Shown here in pieces: positions 23,991 through 37,696 of a DNA stretch of 64,000 nt (position 1 is its first letter; every line of letters starts with the position of its first letter). Origin of the DNA: Amaranthus tricolor. Its lineage: Eukaryota; Streptophyta; Magnoliopsida; Caryophyllales; Amaranthaceae. A program made the translations under genes and the position numbers. The notes beneath the pieces are model-generated. The model was not told where the DNA came from. It made no database searches and worked only from the letters and a program-made list of their open reading frames with translations. Location: NCBI RefSeq assembly GCF_026212465.1, contig NC_080050.1, positions 4,592,144 through 4,656,143 on the forward strand, read 5' to 3'.

Positions 23991-24849
23991 TGTCATTGAT
24001 TAGGGAAAAGAGAGCAAGACCCCTATCATCCGCAAAACAAAGGTAAAGTACTCAATTCTGTCATGAGTGAGGAGTTTCATATGACTGAAAAAATATTGGC
24101 AGAGTTTCAAGTTGGACATGCTACGGTGTCATAGTCGCATAGTATTGTACTAACAATGTGTCGTTAAACCATCTCGTGTAACATTAGTATTTATTGATAC
24201 ATATATCGAAAGTTACGATTGTACCTTAATGCTGTTACTGCGGAAGTCGTTTAACCCTAATATTTGGGTGCAAGAATGGTGGGCAACATTGAGAGGATAC
24301 GGCTCAGCAACCAGCCTCCAACAGCTACTTATTAACCTTAGAAGTAAAGGGTATGGACTATGGACCCGTTTATAGTGTAGGTACTTCTCATTCCTCTACT
24401 CTGTTGCTGCCAAGGAATTCCCTTATCATTTCTCAGACTCCCAATGTTGCCCATATACCTTCATTTTCAGGTGAATCTCGCATACTTATATCCTGTTTTC
24501 ATCATTCATGTACATTTTTTCTCACTTTATCTTTACGTTGCATATAATTTTCTCCCAATTAGTTATTTTACTTGCTTATACTTTTCTCTTCACTCAAATC
24601 GTAAAAAAAACAAAAGTAGCAATTTTAAAGAATCGGATGAACTTAAATAAACTAAAATACTAATTTTAATGTGAGGAGAATTTTGCAGCAACACAAAAGT
24701 TGTATCTCATACATCAACTGAAGATGATTAATTGCTTATAGAAGTGCATGTTGTGTTAATTATATAACCATTTACTGGACTGCACGATGGTAATTGAGAT
24801 ACGAATCAAACCTACAAATTTTAGTACGATGAAAGGTTTCCTTATTTTT
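23991..24849. other. Intergenic DNA, no gene seen
   Basis: No domain or splice pattern is recognisable. Short open stretches around 24353-24650 lack family signatures. Confidence 0.5.
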
Positions 24850-25065
24850 GACTTGGCCAAAGAATTTAACCTTCACATTGTGCTCTAAATCCAAAGCAAA
24901 CAATTTGACTTTTGCTTAGTACTCAAAGTCGAGAGCAGAACAATTCAACATTCGCTTTGTACTCGATACTGAGGGATAAACTCTGTAACATTCCCTTTGT
25001 ATCCAAAGTCAAGAGCAAAACAAATTTGTTGTTCACATTTAAAATCAAGATATGCTCTAGCAAGT
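24850..25065. repeat. Tandem repeat of about 60-bp units
   Basis: Three to four diverged units contain 'tttgtactcaaagtcgagagc' variants, 'aaacaatt' and 'cattcgctttgtactc', spaced about 60 bp apart. Confidence 0.6.
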
Positions 25066-25538
25066 GAACCAGGGACATAGATCATTTGAATTTCAGAATC
25101 TATAGCTTTTTTTTACCCTCCATTATCTGTGTTAGCTAGTGTCTGTAAATCACATTACTCCCACAATAATAATGAATTTGCCATTCCACTCTTCTGATGA
25201 GATGAGTGAAGCACTTATAGCATCATAGCATATTTTCATTCAAAACTAATTATGAAAACCAAAGCGCTAATATGGCATATTTTCATTGACAAGATAAAAC
25301 TGGCCACCTAAAGCATTCAGTTAGGTACTAAAACTGGTGAAGTTAATGACCTTGTCAACTTACAGAAGCTTCTCTTCTAGAACCAAACTCACAATGAATC
25401 CATGTTTCGAGATGGCACACCAAATCCTCTGAGACCACCAGTCATCCAATGTAATGACCGTGGAAGGAATGGACTACTTCAATAAGTGTAAAGATTCCAA
25501 CAGCATCTAAATTTCATCTGGTCTTTGCCGAAAGCTAC

Positions 25539-28500
25539 CTATTTTGAGAGAAGGCCATACGACGGCAGGTCTTCAAGCCGCATAATGTCTTCAAGCATCA
25601 TTTCTCTCTCAAGTTGACGGCGTGTAGCCTTCATAACAGACTATACAAGAAAAAAAAAAGGCAAGATAAGCTATAAATCATAAATAGAAATAAATAACCC
25701 TCAATAACTTAGATAAATAAATATTAAAATACACAAAATGTACAAAGAAAATGGACACAAACTCAGACTATATATAACAGAACATGAAATCTTGGCAATG
25801 ATTTGACTCCTCGAAGCAGATACAATATTAACCCCATCTTTTTCTTATTATGACGGGATAAAACATAGTTTTATGGTCAAGAATTATCTTAATCCCATCT
25901 TAAGAATTATCTTTCGTGCTTATTTAGAACCCTAAGTCTATAGGGATTAGAGATCAAAGAGAACAAATTTGATTAATTGTTCGACAGTGTATAAATCGCC
26001 TGATGTTAGTATGAAAATGAAGAGCATAACTTTACGTAAAGCAATCTGCAATCTATAACACCCTTGGAAATGATAACATACACTTAAAGGAGAAGATTAC
26101 CAAAAACGACCAGTTTTCAGCTGAAGAGAACTTACATTGAAATCCATGTATGAGGCATGCATCTCAAGCCATAGATGGTCAAGCAGCTTGAATGTGATAC
26201 AATACAGCAAATCAAATGCAGACTCATTCTCTGCAAAAGGGTAAGGCAACGTATTTAAAAAAAGGTAGGCAGGCTAGACATTTATGAAAAATGGATGATC
26301 CTTATCGAGAAGATGAAATTACCAGCAAGAAACTTCAGAAAGATTGCTCCCACCAGCATTCGTGGTTTGACTGAAAACCAGAGAAAATCTATAAAATCAT
26401 CCAGAGATAACATCCATGACCAGAAACTTACCTAAAGTCCACTTAGAAAAGATGATAGCTGGTTTGTATCAGCCATCACAATATCAGATATTTAAATTCT
26501 ATGTTTCCAGAGCTGTTACAAATGCAGCAGGGTAAAAAAAAAAAAAAAAAAGATTTATAGAGTTAAAGGCACTATTATCTAAGAAGTCATATTAGTACCT
26601 ACATTGTGCTAGTAGGATGAACAAACGAGTACCAAAAGTATCAAACAGGAGTTCAAAATAATGATATTTTATCAATTAACTTGAAACTTGGAAGACTACC
26701 ACACTTCACACTAATTCAAAATTTAATACGAGATCCAAGATTATCAGCATCGGGATTCTACTTGGAATCAAGGAGGTAGGATTGGATCGTCAAATCGTAC
26801 AATCCTTTTTTTTTGAAATAACCTACATATAAATTTAAATATATGCTAAAATCCTTTGTCCCTAGTCCTAATTATTCATTTTAATATTTTATCGTTACGA
26901 TATGAAGTTTTTTAAACTTTATTTTTATGAAACAATGAATACTAAGGTAAAAACTCAATATCAGTAAGGCCTTCTATTTTTGATTATATAAATGGAATAT
27001 TTTCAAACACTAATGTATATGTTAATGAAATTAATGAAAGATGTTAAATTAAGAAAAAAACAATTATAATTAAAGTTGGATCAATCGTAGGATCGTGTTA
27101 TGATTCTATCACTCAAAATTTTATTCCATTTAAATCGTAAGATTCTAACATCATTACGATTTTACCTACAATCCGCATCGCTCGCCTATTTTTAGATTGT
27201 AGAATTGTAAAATTGTGGATGGGATCTCAATTTTAATAACAATGGCTAAATCTTAAATTCACAGCAAAATACTATAAAATCCAATGAAAACATTGAATAG
27301 TTTTGCTTAAGCATAATGGTGCACACAAGAAATACAGACTTTAGTCTGCTTAAAGGCCAAGTCAAATGTACAGATGTATGAAGATTCGTACCTGCTTCAA
27401 GGTCTAGCATCTGGATCAGCATGAATGTAATATTCACACCTGCCACAGCAAAGGGATATTCCCACAAAGCTCGATTTCCTTCCTGTTTTCGTAGAAGGTC
27501 TTGGAAGGATTTCTGAATAAGACAATCAATTAGGGTAAAGCCTCAAATAAAGGGCATGGAAGTCAAAGTCTTACATGACACATCACAGCTCTGTAATTGC
27601 AATTAGCACTAACTTAAGCATTTCACAACTAGTGCATACACAAATCGCAAAAAAGTCCATCATGAATGCTCCTTAGGTTTCTTTTCCTCAAGTATTAAAA
27701 CATACAATAACTACTTACGATTTATGAGTCCCGTACAAGTACGACCAATAATTATCACAATATATACCTTCTTTAAAAAGTTATCATTCAAAATTTTGAC
27801 CAATATTCTGCCTTTGCACAAAATCTTGTTCCTTATAGTGGAGAATAATATACTAAAAACCTCCTTAGCACCATAATAAAGGCGCAAAGTTACAAAGAAA
27901 GAAAAACAATGATGTGTCATAATATCATAACAAAGAGTCAAGAGTATATCCAATGATGTACTTCAAACTGTTTAGAATATTTAAGTATTTAGTCATTCAA
28001 TTCCCCCATCACTCAGAAGTCATTTTGATTAATCAGAGCAATCGAGGAGAGACCAGTTTTTCAACATCCAAGTCAGTAATATAAAACCAAATAAATTCAA
28101 AAATCGCATTAGTGTTAAAAGGATATTCCATTAACAAACAGGTCCAACAAATGGGAAAAAGAGAATAAATGTTAATATTACCGGAAAAGTTCTAGCAAAA
28201 AACAGCAGGTTCTCCAATGAGATGAAGCCACCACCCCTATAAGCATAGCAAAATCATTTTTACCAGCATTAAAGATACCAGAGAAAAACTAAAAAAAATG
28301 GACGATGAAATACCTGAAATCTGTAGACGGATCTTTCCCCTGCCATCCCATTTCCTTCCATTGTTCAGATATCAAACTACGAAGTTCTTCACCAGGAAAG
28401 GCAGCATTCCACAATGCCTTTAAAGCTTCCTTCACCATGTCATCACCAAAAAAACTAGTCTCAGTAGCAGCATAACAGAAATAGGCTTGTGAAAACAGAA

Positions 28501-30080
28501 AATATGTAAGCAATCACAAACGACAAATTGACAGAAGTTCATAATGACAGGAAGTGTATGGAAGAAGGAGGCACCTGATGTTCTAGGTTTGAGCAATCAT
28601 AGGCCACATCTATGCGGTACTGCAATCGCTGCAAGCACTCTTCCTGAAAGTCAATGAACTAAAAGTAAACCCACAATCCAAAAAAAATATGAACATGTTC
28701 AAAAATGAATGAAAAACAGCATAGAAAAGCACATACAATTTAAAACAACATTTTCCAAAAAATCCATGAAAAAGAAATACTTAATCAGCTAGACAAATTA
28801 AAAGATTTCTTATTTGTGTCAACATCAGAAACATCTTTGTTAGCCAAATATCCTCCCTCATAAGCGGATACCAGAAACAAGAATCCCAGCAAAAAAAAGT
28901 ACGATTAAGGATTGATATTACTATTTTACCTGGCCTATGCAGGATCCACTTTGCCAGGATTATGTCAATGCAATGTTGTACTCAAAAAAGTATGCATGGA
29001 AACTCTAATCGATAATGTACACGAAACTCCTAGTTAACTGTTGCTTTAATCTAAAATCAATAACCTGAGTTGGAGTCAAATCAAATGACGGCCGGGCATC
29101 ACTATCTCTTCTTTGAGCACAAACACACGAAAGACCTCTACCTAACCAAGCTGCTGATCCCGCAACAACCTCCGCTACAAAATCATAAGCAACACCTTCA
29201 GTAAGACAACACCAAAAAGCACTAATTCCTACAATATTTATAAAACACAATCAATTTTTTACAAAGCCAAATCAATACTCTTCACAATAAACAGCAGCTT
29301 ATAAACTAACTAATCATAGACTCTAATTATTAATAGACTTTAATATAACATAACCAGCAATCAATCACCATTTCCATAAAAGACTACTGGAGGATGCAGT
29401 TGATCCATTATTTTTCTGCTCAAAATTCCTTGGCAAATGAGGAGAATATATCCTCACTACCAGCAAACAAACCTTAAGAAACTTGTATCCAATAATATGT
29501 TATGACAGGTAACCTTCTGTACAAATTGCCAATTTATTATACAGTAGATAATTTGATGTGACCAAGTAAATGATCAACGTGATGGCAAATATTAGCAAGA
29601 CTCCAGTCATTCCCTTAACTATCAATTCCAGCTAAAACACAGCTTTTACCAGCAATTGACTTAATAGTATAAAACTAAGTGTTACAGCAATACATTAGTT
29701 AACCAAATTCCAATTTTTGTCTAATTTTGAAATTCATACGTTAAATTATTCATATGATACGAGATTTTAGGTAAGAAAACTAAGAGTTGCAACAACTCAA
29801 ATCAGTTAATCAAATTCCATTTTTATTTTAATTTATGCGTTAAATCAATCATATACTACTACGAGATTCTAGGTATAAAACCAAGAGTTACAGGAACTGA
29901 AATTAGTTGATCAAATCCATTTTTTGTCAAATTTGTACGTTAAATAATTATATATTACGAGATTTTAGGTATGTACTATACAGAAAGGAAAGAGAAAAGA
30001 AGATTACCCGAATTTGTATGGCAGGATCCATGAGAAATTCTTCGCACTGCCACAAATGAACCACCACCTCGGTCATCCAT
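25539..30080 (-). CDS. ELMO/CED-12 domain-containing protein
   Basis: Nine exons in minus order: 30080-30008, 29174-29065, 28643-28575, 28429-28314, 28236-28182, 27512-27392, 26370-26323, 26230-26136 and 25640-25539. They join in phase to 262 codons. The product starts MDDRGGGSFVAVRRISHGS, continues EVVAGSAAWLGRGLSCVCAQ and RPSFDLTPTQEECLQRLQYR. The ELMO core follows: LISEQWKEMGWQGKDPSTDF, GGGFISLENLLFFARTFP, WEYPFAVAGVNITFMLIQML, SAFDLLYCITFKLLDHLWLE. It ends EDLPSYGLLSK. The exon 4 acceptor at 28429 is preferred because an alternative AG before 28454 would break the frame. Animal ELMO proteins assist Dock-type activation of small GTPases and ELMOD proteins act as GAPs; the plant role is less known. 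The order and length match the plant ELMO family. Confidence 0.93.
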
Positions 30081-30270
30081 TTTCCGAAAAAAAAGGTTTA
30101 GGTTAATTTTAACTCAAATTTTCAACTCATATGCAAAACCTATGTATTCTTCGGCACAAATATAGAAATTTTCGAGCAATTTATCTCGACCAAAATGGAG
30201 ATATGAAAGCAGAGAGAACGCGCGAATTCAATCAAAATTTGAAACAGGAGAAGATGAATGTTGAAGGAAT

Positions 30271-30489
30271 TCAAAGGTTGGATTTAAAAAGTCGGGAAAC
30301 AAATTGAACAGTCTCCAAGAAATCGGAGTGCGAAAAAAATGCCGATCTCGAACTGAAATAAACGCAGAAAACAAGAAATGATTTATTGGACAGGAAGATA
30401 ATATTGAAAAGAATAGAGAGAGAAGCTAGGGTTTCGAGATCTACAAGATAATCACCATTGTTGAGAGCTTCTCTCTCTCTATCTCGCAC
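30271..30489 (-). other. Possible upstream ORF in the ELMO gene leader
   Basis: A 72-codon open frame starts MRDREREALNNGDY and ends before the main ATG at 30080. It sits in the GA-rich region that should be the 5' leader. If transcribed without splicing it would precede the main ORF and could lower its translation. No conserved peptide is recognised. Confidence 0.35.
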
Positions 30490-30600
30490 AAAAGTTTAAT
30501 TCTCTCTGGAGTTTATCTCTCTTTAACGACGCGGAGCTTCTCTCTCTAAATCCCCGGAAGCAACAGGCGTTTGTTAGGATGGGACAGCGCAGTACCTTTC
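30490..30600 (-). promoter_or_regulatory. ELMO gene leader/promoter region
   Basis: On the minus strand this is rich in 'gagaga' (plus-strand 'ctctctct' around 30470-30550), common in plant leaders. No TATA box was assigned. Confidence 0.4.
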
Positions 30601-33600
30601 GACTAATTTTCTAAATGTGGGACATTTAATCATTTTAAAAAATTATTATAGAAATAAAATAACTTCTGTTACTTTTTCAATTTATTATCGTAGAGGGAGT
30701 TTTTTCTTTTTAAAAAAAAATACTTAGTTTCAGTATTTTATTTACTTTATACATTTTATTTAATATATTTATTTAATCATTTACACTTCTAATTATGTAT
30801 AATTAAAAATTATGTAGAAAGTTGATATTAATAATTCTTGCATTGAGACAAATCAAATAAGATCTCATTTGATTATATTTTAATTTATAGATTAATAATA
30901 AAATATAAATTAAAAGTGATTGATGAAAAGTGTACAAAAAGTAAATGAAACAGTTATGGTGAATAGGAGAGAGTATGATACAATTTTATAATTTCTTTTT
31001 TCATCTGTGGTGCATCATCTTTTGCCTTTTATTATAAAATAAATATAATATTTTTATTTAATTAAGAGAGAATAGATCTAAAGACCTGAACTTCTAGAAA
31101 ATAATATTTGCTCAGACTGAAATAAAATTATGAGTAGTTTTTTATAAGAATAATTATAAATTATACATAATTAAAGATATTTTGAATTCAATGAGTGCAT
31201 TAGATACATGTTGAAGCACATGAATAAAACACTCCAAAAAAAAATGTGGATGGAGTATGTTTTTATGTAACATAACATATATCTAGATCAGCTTGAGCAC
31301 ACTAACTATATATAAAGGTCTTAAAAGTTAACGAACAAACCTTATGTTCATAGGATATAATCCTAGGGCTCTTACCTGATGAGTTTCCTTCTCAAGCTTA
31401 CAAATTTGATGACAAAAATAAAAATAAAATTAATTATTTAAAATACTTTTGTAATAAGTTTTAAAAGACATTTTATTGAGTTCTTTAAAAACATATAAAC
31501 TTTAAATGACTACTCACAATGCACATGTGTTTAAGGTATTACATAAATATTTCTTTTTAAAAAGGAGTAATCATGATGCTTTTAACCTTTAGGGTTTTCA
31601 TGTTCATGGCATACTCTACAAGTTGGGGATTGAGGTGATAGAAAAGAAGTGTTGATTGTTATAAGAATGGAAAGCATGTTGGATCAAAAATGAGGCACTA
31701 GTCCCACCACAAGTAGTACTTAATGTATAAATTTTCGTCTAAAGCACACTTTTATAACACTTTTGCTATTTCATTTTAAACGTTTTATTTGATTTTTGCA
31801 CATTTATTAATGTAATAATTTAATACTTAATAGCAATAAGTGTGTATAATTAAAAATTATAAAAATAGATATTAATAATCCTTATATTGAAAAGAATCAA
31901 ATATGATCTCATTTAACTATGTTATAATGTGTGAATTAGAAATAAAATACAAATTAAAAGTGATTGATGAATAGTAATCCAAAAGCGAATAAAATATTTA
32001 AAAATAAACAAAGAGAGTATGATTTAAAGTAGTTTAGTTTGTATTTCAAACCTCAAAATCTATAATTTATAGTCCAATTTACTTTTAAAATTTAAATCCA
32101 TGTCAAATTGTACATTGAAGTGAATATCATTATGATTTAGTTTTTAACTGTAAATTTCAAAAGTACTTCACATATAAATGTTATGCATATTATTTTATTT
32201 TTTCGACTAATTTGATAATAATTTTTACTAATACTTTTTGATTTTACCTCCATATTTTTTCCATTTATTTAATATTTTTTTTCTTATTTACTCCAATCAA
32301 TTATTTTTATAAAATCAAATTACATTTATGGCCAAATATAAGAGATAAAGAACGTAATTACACTCGGAAATTACATTTATGACTAGAGTACTTACAAGTT
32401 ACAAGTGATAGGGCGTAGGGCAGACTTGCTCTGACTTTGGGAAGCCTTATGAATGTAATTTAGTCACTAATTCAACACATGACACGGTCACATGGTTGAC
32501 CATGGTCTTTCTCAAATGGTGGTCAAGTGTGGCCTAACGCTTATTAGACTTTTTCCATAACAAGATAGTTGTTACTGTTGGTCATTTAGTATTATTGACT
32601 TTTGGCACAGAAATTAAACACTTAAATATAGCGGATAAAAGTACTGAAAAGATATGAAGAATAAAATAGAAAATGGAGAAAATTTATTAAGACAGATTAA
32701 AATAAAAAACAACTTAAATTTAGGGAGACAAAGAATTATTAGAGACTTGATTTTTTTTTTGGATTGGAGACTTGAAGTTCTATTGATTTAGAGTAATTAT
32801 TACAAAAAAATACTTCTATGTGATATTAAATTTGGGTTTTTTAATGATAATCATAAATTGTAAATATAGAGTGATCTAAATATTTAATTCGTCCCCATGA
32901 TATTACCAAATCACACTTAAAAATGATGGAGACATTAAAATTTTGTGGATAAAATTAAAATTGAGAGAAAATACGTTGAAAAAATTAAAGAAAATAATAA
33001 AAATATTACTTCACAAGCCAAAATATTGATAAAATCAGAGGAACATATGCAGTAATATATATATATATAACTAAATTATAATTTGTTCTTCTAAAATGCA
33101 CTAGAGTTATTAACATACTGCTCAGTATGATTTTAAGTCGATCTCATTTGGTTCAATTATAGATAAGTTTGATCATAAAAATTATTTTTTCGAACTCAAG
33201 TTGATGTGTTCAAACTTTTGTTTGATTAAGTTTTGCATATGAAAATAGCCTAATTTTTAAGGTGACACCAAATATAAGGGCTTATTATTTAGGGTAAAAT
33301 TACTCATTTTGTATAAGGTCGTTTTATCATGATATGGACTCAATTAGTAACAGATTTTCTTCTGTTTTAATTCTATTGTATTAAAGACGCAATTAGTGCA
33401 TTAAATTCCATTTATCTTTCAGATTTATTTATAGTTTTATACCACATATTAAGAGTTTTGGAACTTCAAACACATCAATACTAGTAATTTCTTTTTTTTT
33501 TTTAGAAGATATATTAGTAATTTCTTTGTGTAGTGTAAATCTTTCTTTTACGAGTTTCTTTGTTCGAAAAATGCAAATTTGATCATTAAAAAAACAAATT

Positions 33601-34663
33601 TACTATATCTAAATGTATGTATTTAATTTTGATAAATGTTGTATACTTATCACAATCAATATAGGAGTATCGATGTTTGATTTCAAAAAATAATAAACTC
33701 TACTTCTATTAAGTAAAAACATATTAAAAAGTCTTATCATACATCAATATTTACCAAACTTTATAACAACTTAAAATTTTATCAAATAATTTTTCAAAAT
33801 TCAACACCTAAAAATAAGTAAATAAATTAATATATAAAATTAACATTTGAGAGTTCTTATTTATCATTTTATATATGGTTAAATATCTTACACACGTGTT
33901 TTCGAAGAGTTTTCGCTCAATGTAATGTTAATATAAACCAAATTCCCTAATTACCTTAATGAAAGTTTTAATTCTCATTTCTCACTCTACTATCCACATG
34001 GGATAGTTTTTTCGGGACCAGATAAAATCACTCTCATTATGAGCAGTTTCATAAGTGACATGAAAAGGTCGATATTGTTAGCAGTTTTATGTTTTCCAGC
34101 ATCATTTCAATACTACGTAACCTTATTTTAAGAGTTATTAATTTTGTTAATATCAGTTGGAAAGTTTGGTTTATTTTGATTTTTGATATTAGGTGGAGCA
34201 AAAATTCGTCTACGAATATTTATTTATATCTCTACAAGGTCCCACTCGATAAGAACATGCGAAAGTTTGCTAGTATTGTAGTATGAAATAACCAACTTAT
34301 GCATGTTGATGTACCAGACAAATTGCAATTGCCCATAAGAAGGATGTAGAAGTAGGTTAGTGTGGACATCTTTCTTATAATTTCAGCAAAGTAAAGCCGA
34401 AAGCAAAAAATAATAATTCCCCTTTTTCTTTTATTTATTTAATTAATTGATTAAAAATACTTTTTCGGTCCCATTGAATTGCATCATTTTAATCAATTAT
34501 GTGAGAACTTTTGAAGTCAAATGATGCTATTTCAATGGGACAAAGAGATGATTAAATTAGGACTAATAGGTAGGGCTTATTTTGGCACAAATAAATACTT
34601 GAGTAGTTAAATCATCTACTATTAGTGTTGATATATTAATTACCTGGTTCATAAAGCTTGTTG
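30601..34663. other. Long gene-free intergenic region
   Basis: Very AT-rich. Two stretches (about 30725-30960 and 31760-32020) resemble the Stowaway-like tract at 6012-6240, sharing a core like 'attaataattcttgcattgagacaaatcaa'. A foldback-like pair lies at about 34460-34540 ('cggtcccattgaattgcatc' and its near inverse). No gene, RNA gene or long coding frame is recognised. Confidence 0.55.
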
Positions 34664-34671
34664 GTATGAAT

Positions 34672-34953
34672 TAGAGGTATTCAACCAAATGAGTCATGGG
34701 TCAGATGTCTTTTAAAAGAGTTATTAATGGGTCATGTCGATAACAAGTTAGACTAAGCTGTTATTGGGGTTGATTTTAGAAAAAAGTAGCCTCATGCGTT
34801 TCATGTTTTTTTTATTTTTGTGACACTATAAAATCAAACTAAAAGATTATTAAATGAACTTTTTAAAATGGGCCTGGACGGTATAAACGGACTTTGACCC
34901 TCAGACCGGACCCCTTAAAATTTTAACCCGACACGACTCGATTAACAACTCTA
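34672..34953. mobile_element. hAT-type MITE, family M3
   Basis: 282 bp. It begins TAGAGGTATTCA and ends GATTAACAACTCTA. It is flanked by a perfect 8-bp direct repeat GTATGAAT (34664-34671 and 34954-34961). It is non-coding and its interior differs from family M1. Confidence 0.88.
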
Positions 34954-34961
34954 GTATGAAT

Positions 34962-35840
34962 CAAATGTGTTTAAACAAGTTGTTTCTATTAGCCTGTTTA
35001 ATATCAGTTGGTCAAATCAACTAATATAAGCTACTTCTACTTATATATTCCATATCAACCTTTGTTAAACACCCTTTATATTTTTCCAATTTCACATTTT
35101 AAGTTACAGTAGGAAGTTATTGAAACAACTATTGAAAAATAATCTTTAATTTATTTACTACGTTTTTTATAAAAAAATTCATGCGACACACATAGTAAGA
35201 AGTGACTACATTTATTAGAAATTATTGTAATGAATAGTGTGCATAATTATATGAGACATTTTATTAATTAGGTACAATGCTACATTTATAAAGAAATGAA
35301 GGGAGTATTATAATAAAAAAGGCAAAATGAACAAGGAAGAAGTTGAAGAGAAAAAGTGAGGTATTTCTTGTCACTCTAAATTTACTTGAATAATTTGTGT
35401 TTTAATGTTGAATAAATACGATAATAGAGTAAGAAGCAACAAAATAAGTTTTATCCAAGAAAATTTGAAAGAACTTGTTAATTATCAATTTGGCAGTTGA
35501 TTTGTTCGATTAATTGGCACACGTTTTTTTGCTAGCTGTTAACGTAATTGTTAGAAATATTTAGCAAAAATTAGTTGTTAATAATGGTTGTTTTTGTAAA
35601 AAGTGGATTAAAAAGTCAAAAGTTAGTGTAAAAGCTATTCATAATACTTTTTTTTTTTTTTTATATTGACTTGTCATAAAGCTTCAATAATTAGCTTAAA
35701 TTTTTGGTTGAGTTAGTTAGTTCTTTCATACTTAACATGCTATCAGAAGCCAAGGTTACAATGCCATGGTTCATATCTCAATATCATCCATTCTTCACTT
35801 CAAGGTGGAATATTTAGCGTTATATATGCGAAAAGCATGT
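34962..35840. other. Intergenic DNA with a possible LTR/PBS remnant
   Basis: AT-rich and without a gene. At about 35722-35757 the text 'catacttaacatgctatcag' followed by 'aagccaaggttac' resembles a decayed LTR end plus tRNA-Met primer site. No partner LTR was found. Confidence 0.4.
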
Positions 35841-35848
35841 GTTGCATC

Positions 35849-36407
35849 TAGGAGTGTTCAAAAACGGATACCGAATCAACCCAAATTCGAAAATCCGGAT
35901 ACACGATTTTTCGGAAAGTGAAAATCACTATCCGGTTCGGGTCCAAAAACCCGGATACCCGAAGTCCGGATATCCGTTTTATAACAATTTTTAGTTTTTT
36001 TTCCACATAAATATTTAAGCTCACTTCGCTTTTTTTCTTTGATCAAGCCTCTTTTTAAACTATTTTTAAAAAAAGCTTATTTTTTAAACTTTCAATATAA
36101 ATCATTTTAGAAATATGATTGGATTTTCAAAAGTCTAAATTAGTTAACAATAAATTACCTATACAGCTTAGTTAAAGTTGAGAATTGTACATATTAGTAA
36201 ATTTAACAACCAAAATAAAAAAAAAATTATGAAAAAATATTTATACATTTTAAAAATAAAAAATAAAAATAATAAAAAAGTAGAATTCCAGATATCGGGT
36301 TTTGCCTATACGCTGATCCGGATCCGAACCCGGTATCCGGTTTTTAAAACCACATACCAAATATTGCGGATTGGATAATTCGTATCGGATATTTTAGGAC
36401 ACGCCTA
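35849..36407. mobile_element. hAT-type non-autonomous element, family M4
   Basis: 559 bp with ends TAGGAGTGTTCAAAA and TTTTAGGACACGCCTA, imperfect inverses of each other. Flanking 8-mers GTTGCATC (35841-35848) and GTCGCATC (36408-36415) differ at one base. The interior carries several 'cggatacccg' and 'ccggatatccg' words. A 66-codon open stretch inside is Asn/Lys-rich and not considered coding. Confidence 0.82.
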
Positions 36408-36427
36408 GTCGCATCCATACTTCTAGT

Positions 36428-36611
36428 TAGAGGTGTTCATTCGGTCATCGGGTCCATTTAGATCACGTTTTTTGAGTCGTTTTAAAATCAAATTTTTGTG
36501 TCCACATTGATATCTACGTAATTTTAAATTCATTTTGAAGTCAGATGAAGTCGGATTCGGTTACAAGGTCAGATAAATATCAAGTTTTCGAGTTTGTTTT
36601 AAACATCTCTA
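36428..36611. mobile_element. hAT-type MITE, family M1 copy 2
   Basis: 184 bp, starting TAGAGGTGTTCATTCGG and ending TTAAACATCTCTA. Flanking 8-mers CTTCTAGT (36420-36427) and CTTCTACT (36612-36619) match at 7 of 8 positions. The body is similar to the inverse of 8119-8308. It begins only 12 bp after the M4 duplication, which hints at a preferred target. Confidence 0.85.
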
Positions 36612-36619
36612 CTTCTACT

Positions 36620-37696
36620 CTAAAAGGGGTCTTGTGTGAGCAGACGTAATAGAGTATATATAACACATCTTGATATCTCAACTATTATTAAATTAATTGC
36701 TTAAAGCCAAAAAAAAAAATCATTTGTTAACACAACCATAATAAACTATCTTGGTATTTTGCTTTGATGGTTGCATATAAGCCTTTGATGTAAATAGTAT
36801 TCTAATATATAAAATGCTTTTGACGAACCAAAGAAAAGGCACTTGGTATATATGGTGGCATGCCCCCATGATAGATATAGGACTATAGGCACCATAAATC
36901 TAGATAATGAGAGAATCCCTAAATTCACTTATCTATCATTTAGGCTAGATTGCCACAATGCAAAAGAACCTACAAACAAACTTCAAGCAACTAAAAATAT
37001 ACGGGCCGGGTCGAATACGATGGGCCAGGCATGGGGTTACATCACATGGGTTGTTTGATAGCATACACCATGTTGGATATGATGCCTAGTAACCCCACCG
37101 AAAGTTTTCTTCTTGTTAGCGCATGATCATATCTTATGGATAGAGTATTAGCTTTGTTATAAAGGAAGTCTCTTTTCTTTTGGTCCATACACATCTATCA
37201 TCATAATCCTCAAACCATATGCAATGTAATCAAATGGATTTTTGGATTTATAGTTGTTTGTTTCGGATTAGATTTTCGGATAATAGGAAAGTACTGCAAA
37301 AGTCAAAATTGTGAGAATAACGAAAAAAATTAAAATAAATGTAAAATACATTTTGCTTTCTGTTTAACGAGCACATATTTGTTTTTAGCTTCTCTGTGTT
37401 CCTTCTTTATCTCTGAGCTAAAGACAAAAATGTTAGATCAAAGTTAATCACGTGTTGTTTCTTAAAAAAACATGAAAGCTTGACAGTTAATCAATGATAC
37501 CGATTTCTTCCTTCACTATAGTAAAATATATTATTCCTTTCCATTTGAAGGAAGAGCGCATCCAATTTTTTTTGATATGGGCTTAATATTAGTTTATGGA
37601 CCAAGTAATATTTTGGCTTTCTATTGAATTAAAAAAGGTGGTAGCAAAAATTAGTCTCTTACGCTATGAAAATTTAAAATGAATAAGAATAATAAG
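36620..37696. other. Intergenic DNA, no gene seen
   Basis: Open stretches at 36746-36928 (-) and 36843-37058 (+) overlap on opposite strands and have no family signature. Confidence 0.5.

Noticed and set aside
28430..28513. Longer exon 4 of the ELMO gene using the AG before 28454
   Set aside because: The 25-nt extension would shift the frame and meet a stop at once; the AG before 28429 keeps the frame and the conserved EALKALW text.
36178..36378. 66-codon Asn/Lys-rich frame
   Set aside because: It lies wholly inside the M4 hAT element and is low-complexity.
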